Assembly (NCBI GenBank): GCA_948099385.1
Contig: CANUEZ040000024.1
Span: 19,728,001 to 19,792,000, forward strand
DNA: 64,000 bases
Source of the DNA: Fasciola hepatica
Taxonomy: Eukaryota; Platyhelminthes; Trematoda; Plagiorchiida; Fasciolidae
Direction of reading: 5' to 3'
Shown here: positions 1-54,795 of the stretch, piece by piece
Layout: every line of letters starts with the position of its first letter
How positions within the stretch are numbered: position 1 is the first letter of the stretch
Program-made: the position numbers and the translations under genes
The notes under the pieces: generated by a model
The model's input: the letters and a program-made list of their open reading frames with translations, nothing else
Databases searched by the model: none
What the model was told of the DNA's origin: nothing

Positions 1-654
1 TTAATAATTAAATAACATGGAGATTCCCCTTCGTAGCTCATGCATGTTGGAGTTAGTAGCTGGGGTTGAAATCTCACACGTGATGTGCCCTTGCGCGATA
101 TTGGTGTGTTGGAAAGGTTTAGTTAATGTACCCTAGGTCAAGATCTCCAACTAACTGACTGGCTATTGAACGATCGCTAGAGGCTACGGAATGATCGGCA
201 GTGGCCACTAAACGACAGGATAACCTGTCGCTATCACCCAGTCGTGTAGATTAACGTGGACCCCGCCACATATATATGAGTGGTTACTCCATCGCTTCCG
301 AGAGTACATCAGCTTGACTTTTCGACTGTTCTAACAGTTTCTAGTGTCAGTTTTTTGAAGATCCGTATTATTTCTATCCGGACATGTACCTCACGACGTG
401 TGCTCCAGCCAGTTTATTGCGTAAAACCAAAGCGTTTTCTAACCTTTCATTTTTCACTTTTGACCGAATTATAAATAAAATGTGTTTATAACATTTCCTT
501 TGCACCCCTCTCACCATATTCAGCCTGCTTTAGATACACTTTTTCTGCTTTGTTCTAAATATGAGTCAGGGTTCGCCGTGCAGCATATTACACGCCGTCT
601 CTCATTTTAGTGCTTTTCAAAGTGAATGTCATTCTGTCTGCAATTTGCTTATAG
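1..654. other. ERCC2 intron (3' part), no gene seen
   Basis: This is the distal part of the intron before ERCC2 exon a. I searched it for the preceding XPD residues (the FTMTLARVCLCP block) and did not find them. The short open frame at 280-474 has no recognisable content. Confidence 0.6.
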
Positions 655-44009
<43,355 letters not shown>

Positions 44010-44996
44010 AACATGAAAACTGACAGTGTGTGACAGACGATACGGTGTACAGTCATCCTCCATCAGCCACCCGACTGTTTTGTACTTATCAGTGATCAAG
44101 AATGTCTTTTTATTCAGACTTGTTCTTCGAATTTTCTGAATGGCTTGAGACCGAACGGTTGGTAATCCTAATTCATCCCGGGCTGAATAGTAAGAATGAC
44201 CCACCAGAAACTTAATGCAGAGGTTTACACGGCTGAAACCTCATGTCGGATGTGGTTAGACAAGTCGGTGGCAGTTATGACGCAAATCTTTTTCTCAACT
44301 TCTGAAGTTATGTCACATTCTCTGTAACTTGTTTCCTCGCAGACTGTAATTCCTGTGTAACACGCCCCACCATTCTCGTACACGATGAAGCAATACCAGA
44401 ACAATCAACTAGCGTGGCAACTAGTTTAGTCGAACGGCCAAGCCCCCAATAACTTACTCTCCTTGTCCCTGTAAACTACATGTTTTTTTGAAAACAGAAC
44501 AAATTAGTTTGGGTAAGTACAAAGATTTGTCATTCGCTTAGTATGATTTTTCGACAAAGAAAAAAATTGGATGAACAACACTCCAAATTGAAAGTAGCGA
44601 CTCCTACTTTTTGAAGGAGACGGTCTATGGACAACAGGAGGGGAATTCATGTGAACAGAAACTGCAGTGTAGTACAAGCAAAACGGAAATAGATGGACCA
44701 AATGAAGAGCAAGGACTGTGATCAGTACGACATGTCCATATCGAAATCCCTTTGGTGAACAAAAGTTTACAAAATACAAGGTGTTTTGGCTCACCTCTGT
44801 ATCGCATATTTGACCAAAGCAGAACAACAAGGGGAAACATCAATCACTCAGCAACAATAACTAGTAATCACTGGAGAAATGACACGGTTCGGCGAAACAG
44901 CGACACAAAGGAGCTACAACTGATCCACTGGTTCCGTATGGACAAGGAGTAAACGAATAATAGGCAAGGATTGAAGATTGCAGCGATGCAGAATGA
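44010..44996. other. ERCC2-SURF4 convergent intergenic region
   Basis: Both genes must terminate in these 987 bp. A minus-strand AATAAA at 44109-44114 is the only canonical polyadenylation signal seen for SURF4, and it lies only 100 bp past the ERCC2 stop. The two 3' UTRs may therefore overlap. Small open frames here show no family resemblance. Confidence 0.6.
44109..44114 (-). terminator. Candidate SURF4 polyadenylation signal AATAAA
   Basis: TTTATT on the + strand, 885 bp downstream of the SURF4 stop codon. It is the only canonical hexamer I found on the minus strand in the intergenic region. Confidence 0.4.
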
Positions 44997-45254
44997 TCAC
45001 CATTTTTTCTTGTAATCGTCCACGCTCACTCCACCTGGCCCATAAGCCACAACTAGACCAAGTCCACCAATCACAGACCACGTTTGGAAAAAGTCATACT
45101 TGATGAAGTCCCACAGGAGACTGTCGTTATAAACGGACCAGAATCGGTTATAGACAAAGTTCATTATCGTCAGCCAAATGAAGAGGACAGTTGCGCACAG
45201 CTTTGTTTTGTAGCCAATAGCTACGAGCACAATTAGGACCAAATGTGCAGCCGA
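44997..45254 (-). CDS. SURF4: SURF4 exon 4 (stop codon)
   Basis: It encodes [19 protein letters not shown] onward to [34 protein letters not shown] and a TGA stop. The minus-strand acceptor is atttctttcag. The C-terminal dilysine-type signal is intact. An open frame continues upstream of the acceptor to 45341, but the bases beyond 45254 are intronic. Confidence 0.96.
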   Translation of the reverse strand, partial: SAAHLVLIVLVAIGYKTKLCATVLFIWLTIMNFVYNRFWSVYNDSLLWDFIKYDFFQTWSVIGGLGLVVAYGPGGVSVDDYKKKW

Positions 45255-48200
45255 CTGAAAGAAATGAGTTGGAATTGTTTCAACGCGTTGCGCGGTGATT
45301 ACTCCAAGGAAATAGAAATCTCCAAGTAAAAAGTCGTGCAAGTTGGTTAATCAATAATGTCTGTGAAATGAATGTTGATAAGTCTACCGAAGAAATCTAT
45401 GTGAGCAACCTAACCAAGTGAAAATTTTGTTCCGTGTGAGCTCGCAAACGTACGGCTGCTGAATATTGTAACAACAAATTCAGACTTAGATTAGATGGCG
45501 CTCATAGGCAACAATTATTGCAAAAATGAGTTCAGTTTGTTCATTGACTTCCGGCATTTAGGCCAGCAATGCACTATCATCACTGCCAGCAAACTTCGTG
45601 ATACTGATTTTATTCAATATTTTCTCCTCAGTTGCCTTTCTTTTGACCAAAACCGCTAGAAATCACACCTACGATTTAAAAATTTCCTGACGAAATCCGT
45701 ACTCCAGTCCAACGACCAACTGCTACTTTTCGAATGCTGCATTGAATCCGTCAGCTGTGATATTCATCGTGGCTGGAGTTTATGCCCCATTTTAATAATT
45801 ACTGTTGTGCCGTCTACCGCTTTTCTGACCACAACAACCCGTCAGGCTTTAATCTTTTTTTGTACCGTACCAGCTTGTTTGAAGTCAATCTCAACTCCCA
45901 AATCATCCGCTAGAATGTTAAACTCCACAAGTAGGAATGACTTACGTGCCATGGATATTTCGCTCGGATGGCAGTAAGCCGAAGCTTTTGCTCCACACGC
46001 ACCTCTAACCGTAAGTCCTTGTTTATTTTCTAATAGCAATATTATGCTGGACCCATCGAGTCATTGTTTTATCTCGTTTGCCACCCGTTGCATTTTACTA
46101 GCCATAGCTGGACATCTCTTGTGCTGACTGAGTCAACTGGAATAGCTCATACAAACTTGGATCTTTCACCTATAAATTGGTTTACTTCACCTCTGAAGTC
46201 TCCCTTTCAGTTTCTAACCTAACGGATATTGTTCACATTCCTCACTTTTCCTAACGTGATAAACCACGATCGAGGGGTGGCTTACTCATGCATACGCTGG
46301 TGTGGTTCGAATGGAAAACAGCTTTTCGTCGATGGCTCTGCACTAACCAATCTCGCCACCACCTCATGCAGGTCAGAAATAGATACTTGCAGTTAATGTA
46401 GAGCCAATTATCATTTCATTGACCGCAAAGCCCCACTGCCAACAGCAGAACATACCGGTCTAACCAAGGCAGTTTACATAAACTACCCATTAGCACTTGT
46501 TCTGGAGTTTGGTTTCTAAACCTAAACAGAAAGGTTTTGGTTACTCGGTCCACCACTAATTACGCTCCACTCCATTTTTCATCTTCCCGTTATTGTTCCT
46601 ACCATTTCGCTAACTTTTTCCCTTAATTATTGCCCCCAGGCTCTGTAAATCCCTGAGTTATTCAAACCACCTATCCAGTGCTTCAAAAATACACATCCTA
46701 ATTGGCCTCCCTTTGGCGCCGACTATCATGTTTTCCCTCAGGCAGATACCAACCCTTTAACCTAGAGAAACCCTGACCCTTACCATACGTAAACGCAACG
46801 ATTCCCCTGACTCTAACAAATAACCAGCACATTCTTCGCGTCATTTCAAAGCTATAAAATCCATCACTGTTGGTAATCTACGCTAGTTCCTTGGTCGCAA
46901 AGTTGCTGAGAGATCGGCGATACGGCTTCAGGACTCTGAGATTTATTGACCCTCATCTTACGGTCACCTGTTCTTGGTAATTATGGAGAAATTTACCTTG
47001 TCTCCTCTCAAAATTCATCATTCTCATCTGGCGTGGTCTATCGTCAAAACTGAATACTCGAGTCCCATGTGGTACTCGTTTACTGAACATGCTATTCAGT
47101 GGCGACCATTTCCGTCCGAGATGACAATCCCAGGTTTGCACAGTGAACGTCTGTGCCGTTTTTAAGGGTAACTAGTTTTACCAACCCACTTTTTATTAAC
47201 CACGAGTTGTCTCTGCTTTCAAATGACACATTTACCCACAACGCTACTTTTGATTGTTTTTCTGCTTACATCTTCCCCTGTACCATCTCCAGCGTCCGCT
47301 GCAATTGCCGTACTCTTAGTAATCCCTCGAATCCCGACTCCGGACATAACCTTAATTAGAGCACCATAAATTGCGTTTTCTTCAATGCTCGTGAAGCCTT
47401 TCTGTTAATTTTCCGTTAAAAAATCAGTTGTTATCGACTGTGATTCAATCTGCTCAGCTCGTCGCTTGCTTCTCGAGCACTTTGCACTGTGGATTTTCCC
47501 AAGGAAATCAGACGCTTACCCAGCCCTTGCTGTTTCCCTGTGTTGTGCAGTCACGTGTGGTTCAGTTCAGTTCATTCAGCCATTAACCTGACACCATTAT
47601 GCCCTGTTTTTGGTTGCTACTTTGCAAAATCGTCGAGTTGCGCGAAGAATGAACCGAGGCACTAAGTGAAAGGGACGAAGACAGTAATAAGCGGAAATCG
47701 TGAAGACAAACATTTAGAATTCAACTTTGTTACGAGCCGCGAAAGCTAACGATATTACTTAGTGTCTTTAACCATTTGGTAGGCGAGTCTCGTGAACCTC
47801 AACCAGGAAGTCTAACACGTTTTATTTGGTCAAGTCCACTGGTCAAGGTTTTTATATATGTACCCCATGTTACGGACCGGTAACGTCGATCTACCTTTTT
47901 ACCACTACGTGCTCCGGAGAACAGCGTACGCTTAGGAAGTCTATCGGTGGGCATGTGTAACACATATCCCAACCACCTTAATCTGTAGATCCAGTACTTG
48001 TTCCGGTGTCTGATTACCGGTTCCCAACATCCTACGCTCAACTTCAGCATTGCTGCTACGGTGTTCCCACCATACTCGGGCAATGCGACGGAGATATCGA
48101 TGCTCGAACACTGACAGTCTTCGCTTATCTCCTACCCCTAAATGGCCATGTTTCCGAGTCGTATAAAAGAACGGTGCCTACCAAATGGCTAGGTGTTGCG

Positions 48201-51200
48201 GTCAGTGGTGCAGTTGCGTTCGGACTCTTTCCTTGTCCCCTTGATTTCCGCTTGATACTTTGACTGTTTTGGGTCTTTATCACTATGCTTCTATTCTTTT
48301 GCCCTTTACTCGACGATGATGGAAGGTAGCAACCGAAACCAGAGCACAGAAGTGCGAGGTTATTGACTGAATAAACTGGAACTGAAAACTGATAAGAACT
48401 GTGATAAAAACAAGAATCTCTGTTAGAGATAGCAAACTAATGGTTTTCCATAGCGCACAAAACGATGACGATTTAATCAAACACCTGCTTTCAGGAAAAA
48501 ATTTTGGGATCATTACCACTGCCAATTTTCAACACGGGCCTTTATTGGAAGAACCGACGAAAAAGACTAACGAGGAGTTCATACTGGATGCATAAAAGTG
48601 GTTATGTCAGTAGTGAAAGGATCCATGTAAAAGAGACCAATTTACAGGGTAAAACTAACCTGCAAGAGATACAAAACGCTGCCCCCGAGGTGAATAAGCG
48701 TCACAAACATCAGGATAATGAGTATACGACCACCCAACAGCAAATATTGTCTAGGTGCGTTGTCTCCGGAAGAAGGGAGACCAGCTAAGATACTTTTAGC
48801 TTCTTGCTGGGCTTCTGCCAGCAACAGAAGTAGACTTCCGATGAGGGACAGGTTACGTATCAAGAACACATGAGTCCAGACATGATATCCAATGGTCTGA
48901 TGTGTGGAACAAATCGAGAGAAAAAAACGTGAATTCATGTCTGAAACTGTGCAGAAGGGAGCTTATGACATTATGAATTAAGGTTTTTCACCCACTAACT
49001 AGGATAAATTCTATGTGCACAGACTTGGTTCTCTGAACGCCTTTTTATTTTATGCTTATGCATGAATGTAGAGGAAAGCGCATAAGGTACAACCGCAAGG
49101 TTTTACTGTACTATCAAGGAGCACCAAGAATCATGAAATACCACAGTCCGGGCACCGTAGTAAGCAGCGTGTTGGAGAACTAACTGCTGTCGGAATGCAC
49201 CAGCAGTTGCAGGGTTCGTGCCCCACACTTCAGACTTGACCATTTGATACACTACCGAACTACCACCGGTCAGAAAATCTGAAGTGGTACGGCGAGTTCT
49301 TGTTCTAAAGGGCCCAAGTGCAACCCGATGGGTAAACAGAACCAGTGGACACCAACAGTGCGGATTATACTGTGGCACGACAGCTACACGTAAAACTGCG
49401 GCCGATCAGCGGTCCGGAAACGACTGTAGTGCCTAATTAAAAAAAGAAAATAAAGTGCTGACTGTTGTCTTTAGTGACCACTGAATTACCGAGTTGCCGC
49501 AGAGTATATTAATGCACGATTATATCGGAAGAGGCGTGGTTAAAGAGGCAGGACACCCACAATATTAACTTTACAAACACGACGCTAAAATTTTAATGAC
49601 AAATTTGGTCACACGGCAGCGGTGATTGCTGTTGGGTAGCCTTTGAAGAATGTAGATCGGAGTCGAAATAAGCTTAACAAACATCCGCTCATTCAAAATA
49701 TAAACCAAAGTTTTAAGAGCACGATAATAGTTCTGCTCCGCTTTCTCTGGTTTTTCCTGTTTCTTTCTGGATGCTGACACCTTGTCTGCTCACAGGGGAG
49801 ACTCAGTTCGACGATGCTGCGAGGCGGCAACCAGAAACATAACACAGATGTGCGTGGTTAGTGGTTGGAAGAACTGAATTGACCTAACATAAATTTCAAA
49901 GCCTAAAGAGGCAAAAAATGATCCTGATGAAAAACTGAGCGAAAAGAAAACACGCCTTCATTTCAGCATAGTTTGATGACGGACAGTGCCTTCTCTTCGC
50001 CTATTACTTTGTCTGGAGGGCAGAGACCTTGTGATGTATCACTGAAATCAGTGAGGGCTTCCGGTTATTTTTCGTGATATAGACGCGCATAGGACAACAA
50101 GCTTGTTTAGCTCGTATGCCTTCAATCCTTGCTATCGACGTATAGCACTCAAGACTGCAGTTCTAACATTCAATTAACGCTTCATCAAATCCCTCCGTGA
50201 AGTTTCCCTTACATCTTCCCGCGGACCCCCAAGATGCAGTTTAGGGTCTTGCTGGCATTGGCGTACTTATTAGTGAGGGCAAAAGTTGCGCTCTCTGCCT
50301 GGATCCCTGTAGACGGTCGGTTATGCGCAATGAGACTCAGGTTTGTACATTGTAAACAGTCGCCGTCCTGATAAACGCAATTTGTGTCGTCTCGGTGGAT
50401 GCGCCTACCGATTGCCGCCCAGATACAAAAATACACGATCCATGGCTCAAGGCTGGTAGGGCTGACATCGTGATTTGGGCAGATGTGAATGCTAGAGCAG
50501 GTCAGCTGTCGTCGAACGAGGCGCATCTAGGTCTTTTGGGATAGATTACTGTCGTTCGGGAAACAGAGAACGACTCTTAGGTCTGTGCCGTGACCATTGT
50601 CTGTTACTCACCAGTAGGACGTTCAGACGCTTCAGTCGCCCATACGCCACGTGGCGTCCGCCCTCGAGTCGGCAATGGACCCAGATTGACCACGTTGCAG
50701 TAGGCCACAAATGACGGGGTTGTATGAAAGACTGCCGTTCGTACTGGAGCACCCCTGTCGATTACGATCACGCACTAGTGTGCACTAAAGCGTACGTGTG
50801 CTTTAACGGACGTTCCAAACACACGCTGCAACGACAGCTCAACTGCGAATAGCTATCTCAACAAGCTCGACTATTCGTCTTCTAGAAACACGCCAACTGA
50901 AAAGCTGGAATCTGCCCGGCCAGCATCATCATCAGTTAGCACTGGTCGCCTATCAAGAATGTTTTGTGTCTCGCTGGCCTAGTGAGTTGTGGTGTCACGC
51001 CACATCCTGACATCCTGGATTTCTGCTGAATCTGTACTTTCTACACGTATATCAGTCAATCCCGGCTGGAAGCGAGTATGACCAAAAGCGGTTCGTAAAG
51101 AGATGTGCACCTAACGAAAGTCTTCGTAGAGACTGCGAAATCTGGTGGTCGCAACATGCATCACGGATAGAACGTGCTGCTACCGTGGGAAACTCCCGCA

Positions 51201-53817
51201 ATCTGTCATACTCATTTCGAGTCAGCGGTGTGAAACGATTTGCGAAGTTGACGGTTCACCAATTCACAATCAGCAGCGGTATTTCGAACGCTGGGCGAAG
51301 CACTTACAGACAGTTTAGCTGGCCTCCTATGTCAGCTTCGCACAGTTACTCCGACACACGTCCCGTGGTCTGTTTCAACAGATCCACCAGAACCATGGGG
51401 AAATTCAAGCCTTAGGAAGCCACAAAGCGCCGGGCTCCGATGGTCTTCCCCTAGACCAGTTTAGGGATGGTGGAGTACAGCTTCTTAGAGAAAATCATGT
51501 TTTCCCCTAAGGTTTGGAATTTGGAGCAGGTCCTTACATCCTGGAACAATCGATTGTTGTCCCCACATTTAAGAAGCGTTCGGGCCGGGACTGCGCTAAC
51601 CAAAAGGATATCAGCCTTATCCCAACAGCGTCGAAGCTGCTTGCGTCTGTCATACTTCGCAGATCGTACCAAAGGGATGAACAGCAGGCTCGTGAGCAGC
51701 AAGCTGGGTTGTGAGCCGGTTGTGATGTATCCATTAAATCTTTACCCTCCGGCAGCTGACAGAGCACCGTCGTACCTTCCAAAGACCAACGATCATTGTG
51801 TTCCTAGACATTCGCGCAGCCTTCGACTCTACCAATAGAATTGCACTGTGGAACTGTTTGTTGAGAAATGTAGTACCTGAGAAGCACTTCTTAGTCCTCA
51901 GAGAACTGTACTGCCATACTTCAGGTTGGGCTAAGGTCCATGGTCAACTTTCGTTTCTTTTGTCGAATCCAGTGGAATACGTCCACGTTGCCCTTCATTT
52001 CCATTCCTCTTAAACTTTGCCATAAAGAGTGTTCTACGGAATGCCTTGTCTAATCTACCAAACGGTGGAGTCGAACCCCTCCCAAGTAGGAAAGTTTTCG
52101 ACTCAGAATATGCCGACGATATCGCCTTGCGGAGTTGCAATACACAGACCGAGCAACATGTTTTGGACGGCTTAGAAATTAGGGTATCCAAATATGGTAT
52201 ACATTTTGCGCCTTCTAAGTGCAAAGTGGCTTTATTGGACCGGCGAGAGCCTGTGCCTGCACTCAACCTTAGTGATGTTTAGCTACAGTAAGTCGATAAT
52301 TTAAATACCTCTGGAGCTTGGGTACAGCTAACAATAGTATTCAGTAGGTAGCATCTCGAATAGCGAGAGCCAGAGTAGCTTTCGCCAACTTGCAACACCT
52401 GTGGATCCGCAATGGCATCTGGCTCTCTCTTAACGGACGGATGTATGACGCCGCGGTTTGTAGTATTTTACCTTCCGGTTGCGAGACTCGGTGTGTTCGT
52501 ATTAAGGATGCTCGGCAGTTTTCCGTAGTTGATCAGACGTCCCTGAAAGAGTGCTCGCCTCTGGTGGGAACATTGAATGAGCCCTGACGAGACTCATTGT
52601 CGTATGTTAGGTACGCATTGTCGCCCTTGGACCAAAATAATCACTCTATATCGCCTCAAATGGCTCCGGTATGTTTTGTGCACGCTTGCTCACTGTGAAG
52701 GAATTGGCTTAGCATATTGCCAATGCAATATGATTCAGTGAAGCAGACACCACGTGATCGGCTAATCAGAATCGCTGACAAGGGAAAAGCCAGTCAGCCG
52801 ATCAATGGACAACCAGCGGTTAACATTCATTTGAACCAGCCAGAGCCGAATCACCTAATCCGGGTGCAACCAGATAAACCATCCATGCGGGGCGTTTAGG
52901 TCTATCAGTAGACCAATAAGCTTTTATGCACGGTTCTGGTTATGATCAGCACATATCTTATATAAACGAATCTGTGTCAATAAATTGAAATGATTCGACG
53001 GAAGAGTAATCTTCTCGCGAGAGCTAGGGGGACAGTACAGAAAACCACCGTTTACCTTTCCGTGTTCTATTCGCACGTGCTCGAAGAACCGACGGGTTGC
53101 CAGGCTAAATTAACTTGGGATGTAAAGCTAGTGTCTGCACTGGCATTGGTTGGTACTTCTAGCCTTTCTCGTTGGTGTCTAAAGGATGAGGACTGTAAAT
53201 GGTTAGAGACGTTGAGGGATATCGCTCAGAAAGGAATTCGGTGGCGCCAACGCTGTACAATCTGTCTGTTGCACTTCCGTTCCTCGTAAACACAAAAAAC
53301 ATCAAAATGTATGCAAATGAAAACCTAAAAAACATCCTTGCTTCTTTCATTTATTACGCGTCCTAGTTCTTTCCGTTGCGCATTATCCTTTCCGTTACTT
53401 TGTTGTTCCCGTTATTGTTGCTGCGTTGCCATTAAGCTCGATCTCAAGGTAGTACCGTGCGAACAACTGGAAGGGTGAATAAGCATAAGGGACGTACGTT
53501 CCACAAGGACGGAAGGCAACCAGCGTTAAGCTTGTGACTGTAAATGAAGGTAGGGGAACTGGAAACCTTCCTTTGAGGTACTTCCGAGAGCCAAATGGGA
53601 TGTGCCTGGGTGAAAACCGCTGCGTGGGAGTTATGTGTTGGTACCTGATGCAGTCGTTCAGATTTACTAAACTAAAGAAGCTGCGAATATGTCGGTAGAG
53701 TCCATCACCTCGGCTTCCGAGAACCGAACATACAACGTAATCAAGGGTTATCGTAATCAGCAGGAACATCGTGGCCTATTGGAGTAACAATAAGATTAAC
53801 ATCTGTCAATGTAAACA

Positions 53818-53867
<50 letters not shown>

Positions 53868-54724
53868 GTTTGGGAAAAACTCGCCTTCACAATGATAAAT
53901 TTTGGGAACAACAAAGGTTGGATTTAACTATTCAGAAGGCAGCTAACCCTTCTGATACCTAAAATTCTGGACAAAACCAAGAGTATCCGATGAATACATA
54001 ACAGACGAAGTGCGGCCCCAGCATTTGCGGAAAACGTCCATTGTTGTTCCAATGCATGGCCTCTATTGATAGGAAAAAGCAACACCGCACAGTTAGAGCT
54101 GCAATGCGGGAAGCGCCAGTGTCCATGTTTCGAACCGTTTACGATTAAAGCAACACAGGAAGTTATGAGCAGATACATACACGGGAGCTTTCACCTAGTG
54201 TAGTATTTCGGAAAAAGAAAACAGATGAACATAAACCGTGTAAAGCGATAAATTAAAAACCGGAACAGGGCGAACTGGGATAAAGGCGTCACAAGCCTAC
54301 CTGCAGCAGTACCGTAGCCATAAGAATGAAAACCCCAACGTTAACGTGGAACCGACTGAGGACTAATCCGCTACCGGCAAATTGCGTTATGATGTTTATA
54401 AAGATGAATAACCCCGCAAGAAGGGCCGGAGCGTGCCAAACAGCTTTTATGTAGTCGACTTGATCAGACCACTGAGTTGTCAAACGGAATCCATCTTCAA
54501 TGAATGTGGACACGAGACACAGGCGCGAGAAATGCGGTAAGTAGCGCCGGGTTTTTCTGATTAACTGAAGGAATAGAATGTATCTCCATAAGTGAAAATA
54601 ACCGGAAATCACGCAACTTTCCCCAAGTATAAGGTCAAAAACTCAAGCTCACCCAATCGGCATAATCCTCAAGTTTGTCTAACAACTCATGACCGGCTCG
54701 CCTACGTTGCAGCATATCCGCCAT
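44997..54724 (-). CDS. SURF4: SURF4 ER cargo receptor (Erv29 family), complete, 4 exons
   Basis: Joining complement 54724-54653, 54564-54301, 48896-48660 and 45254-44997 gives 276 codons plus stop, close to human SURF4 (269). SURF4 is a multi-pass membrane protein cycling between ER and Golgi that loads soluble secretory cargo into COPII vesicles. Family signatures are [32 protein letters not shown]-like [26 protein letters not shown] and GPGGVSVDD. Several hydrophobic segments are evident. The protein ends in KKKW, with lysines at -3 and -4 as in a dilysine COPI retrieval signal. All introns are phase 0 with GT-AG ends (88 bp, 5.4 kb and 3.4 kb). Its stop lies 987 bp from the ERCC2 stop, in convergent orientation. 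Confidence 0.96.
47570..48180 (-). mobile_element. RTE-clade retrotransposon 3' end
   Basis: The minus strand reads [24 protein letters not shown] sequence, then [20 protein letters not shown] and [21 protein letters not shown] 3' tail ends AATGGCTGAATGAACTGAAC. It is 5' truncated and decayed. Confidence 0.75.
48190..48390 (+). mobile_element. RTE-type 3' untranslated tail, inverted relative to its neighbour
   Basis: The + strand GGTCAGTGGTGCAGTTGCGT … GGTTATTGACTGAATAAACT matches the 3' tail of the minus-oriented copies at 41.6-41.8 and 47.6-47.7 kb. Here it points the other way and abuts the minus copy directly. Confidence 0.7.
48660..48896 (-). CDS. SURF4: SURF4 exon 3
   Basis: Seventy-nine codons include [53 protein letters not shown] and [12 protein letters not shown]. 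These match the central SURF4 region. The minus-strand acceptor is tccacacatcag and the donor is GTTAGT. It is in phase 0 on both sides. Confidence 0.95.
49040..49275 (-). mobile_element. tRNA-derived SINE, copy 4, divergent
   Basis: The 3' part (ATTCATGCATAAGCATAAAA then TAAAAAGG) matches the tail of the 35.7-kb copy. The head (GGTGGTAGTTCGGTAGTG) and B-box-like GGCACGAACCCTGC have decayed. Confidence 0.65.
49790..49900 (+). repeat. Retrotransposon 3'-tail-like sequence
   Basis: Contains GACGATGCTGCGAGGCGGCAAC then GTGCGTGGTTAGTGGTTGGA and AACTGAATTGACC. It parallels the tails at 48.3 and 41.7 kb. It is probably a very short 5'-truncated copy. Confidence 0.5.
50170..53300 (+). mobile_element. 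RTE-clade retrotransposon, near full length, degenerate
   Basis: Domains are in order on the + strand. The APE endonuclease (about 50.25-50.8 kb) reads [40 protein letters not shown] and [20 protein letters not shown]. The RT (about 51.4-52.3 kb) reads [60 protein letters not shown] and [13 protein letters not shown], with an intact YADD at 52109-52120. The C-terminal tail (52.4-53.29 kb) reads [13 protein letters not shown] and [18 protein letters not shown]. Many frameshifts and stops make it inactive. It lies antisense inside SURF4 intron 2. Confidence 0.85.
53395..53769 (-). other. 124-codon open frame, unidentified
   Basis: The minus-strand frame contains [20 protein letters not shown], then [20 protein letters not shown] and ends [19 protein letters not shown]. 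The composition is protein-like and the N-terminus hydrophobic. It shares strand with SURF4 but lies inside its intron and is not part of the SURF4 family sequence. It is possibly repeat-derived. Confidence 0.25.
53819..53863. repeat. (TA)n microsatellite
   Basis: About 45 bp of pure TA repeat in SURF4 intron 2. Confidence 0.97.
54301..54564 (-). CDS. SURF4: SURF4 exon 2
   Basis: Eighty-eight codons begin [20 protein letters not shown] and end ILMATVLLQ. The exon includes the conserved FIEDGFR, the W/D-rich loop [15 protein letters not shown] and two hydrophobic segments. The minus-strand acceptor is ttccttcag and the donor is GTAGGC. An 88-bp intron separates it from exon 1. Confidence 0.95.
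54653..54724 (-). CDS. SURF4: SURF4 exon 1 (start codon)
   Basis: Twenty-four codons from ATG at 54724 read [20 protein letters not shown] then YADW. They are followed by the donor GTGAGC. The N-terminus is divergent, as is usual in this family, but the exon ends just before the conserved [12 protein letters not shown] block. A splice-acceptor-like site, ttgtattgcag on the minus strand, ends at 54754, 29 nt upstream of the ATG. Confidence 0.85.
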
Positions 54725-54742
54725 CCTGAGTGACAGAGATGA

Positions 54743-54765
54743 CGTTGCACCCCCTGCAATACAAA
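54743..54765 (-). promoter_or_regulatory. Splice-acceptor-like site just upstream of the SURF4 start codon
   Basis: The minus strand reads GCATTTGTATTGCAG followed by GGGGTGC, leaving 29 nt to the ATG. It could be a trans-splice site for a spliced leader (known in trematodes) or the 3' end of a 5'-UTR intron. The next upstream sequence is a retrotransposon tail. Confidence 0.45.
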
Positions 54766-54795
54766 TGCCGCGCGTCCATTTTATGCTCCACAGGT

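Larger units (their letters stand above)
45255..48659. other. SURF4 intron 3
   Basis: This 3.4-kb intron has GT-AG ends on the minus strand. It contains the inverted pair of RTE 3' ends (47.57-48.39 kb). The stretch 45.3-47.5 kb has no assignable gene. A minus-strand 65-codon frame near 45842-46039 ([20 protein letters not shown]) has protein-like composition but no known family. Confidence 0.5.
48897..54300. other. SURF4 intron 2
   Basis: This 5.4-kb intron contains a SINE (49.1 kb, -), a retroelement tail (49.8 kb, +), a long RTE copy (50.2-53.3 kb, +, antisense to SURF4), a 124-codon minus frame (53.4-53.8 kb) and a (TA)n tract. Confidence 0.6.

Noticed and set aside
45254..45341. Extension of SURF4 exon 4 to an upstream ATG-initiated frame
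   Set aside because: The acceptor at 45255-45256 joins in phase to exon 3 and restores the family alignment. The extra residues have no SURF4 similarity.
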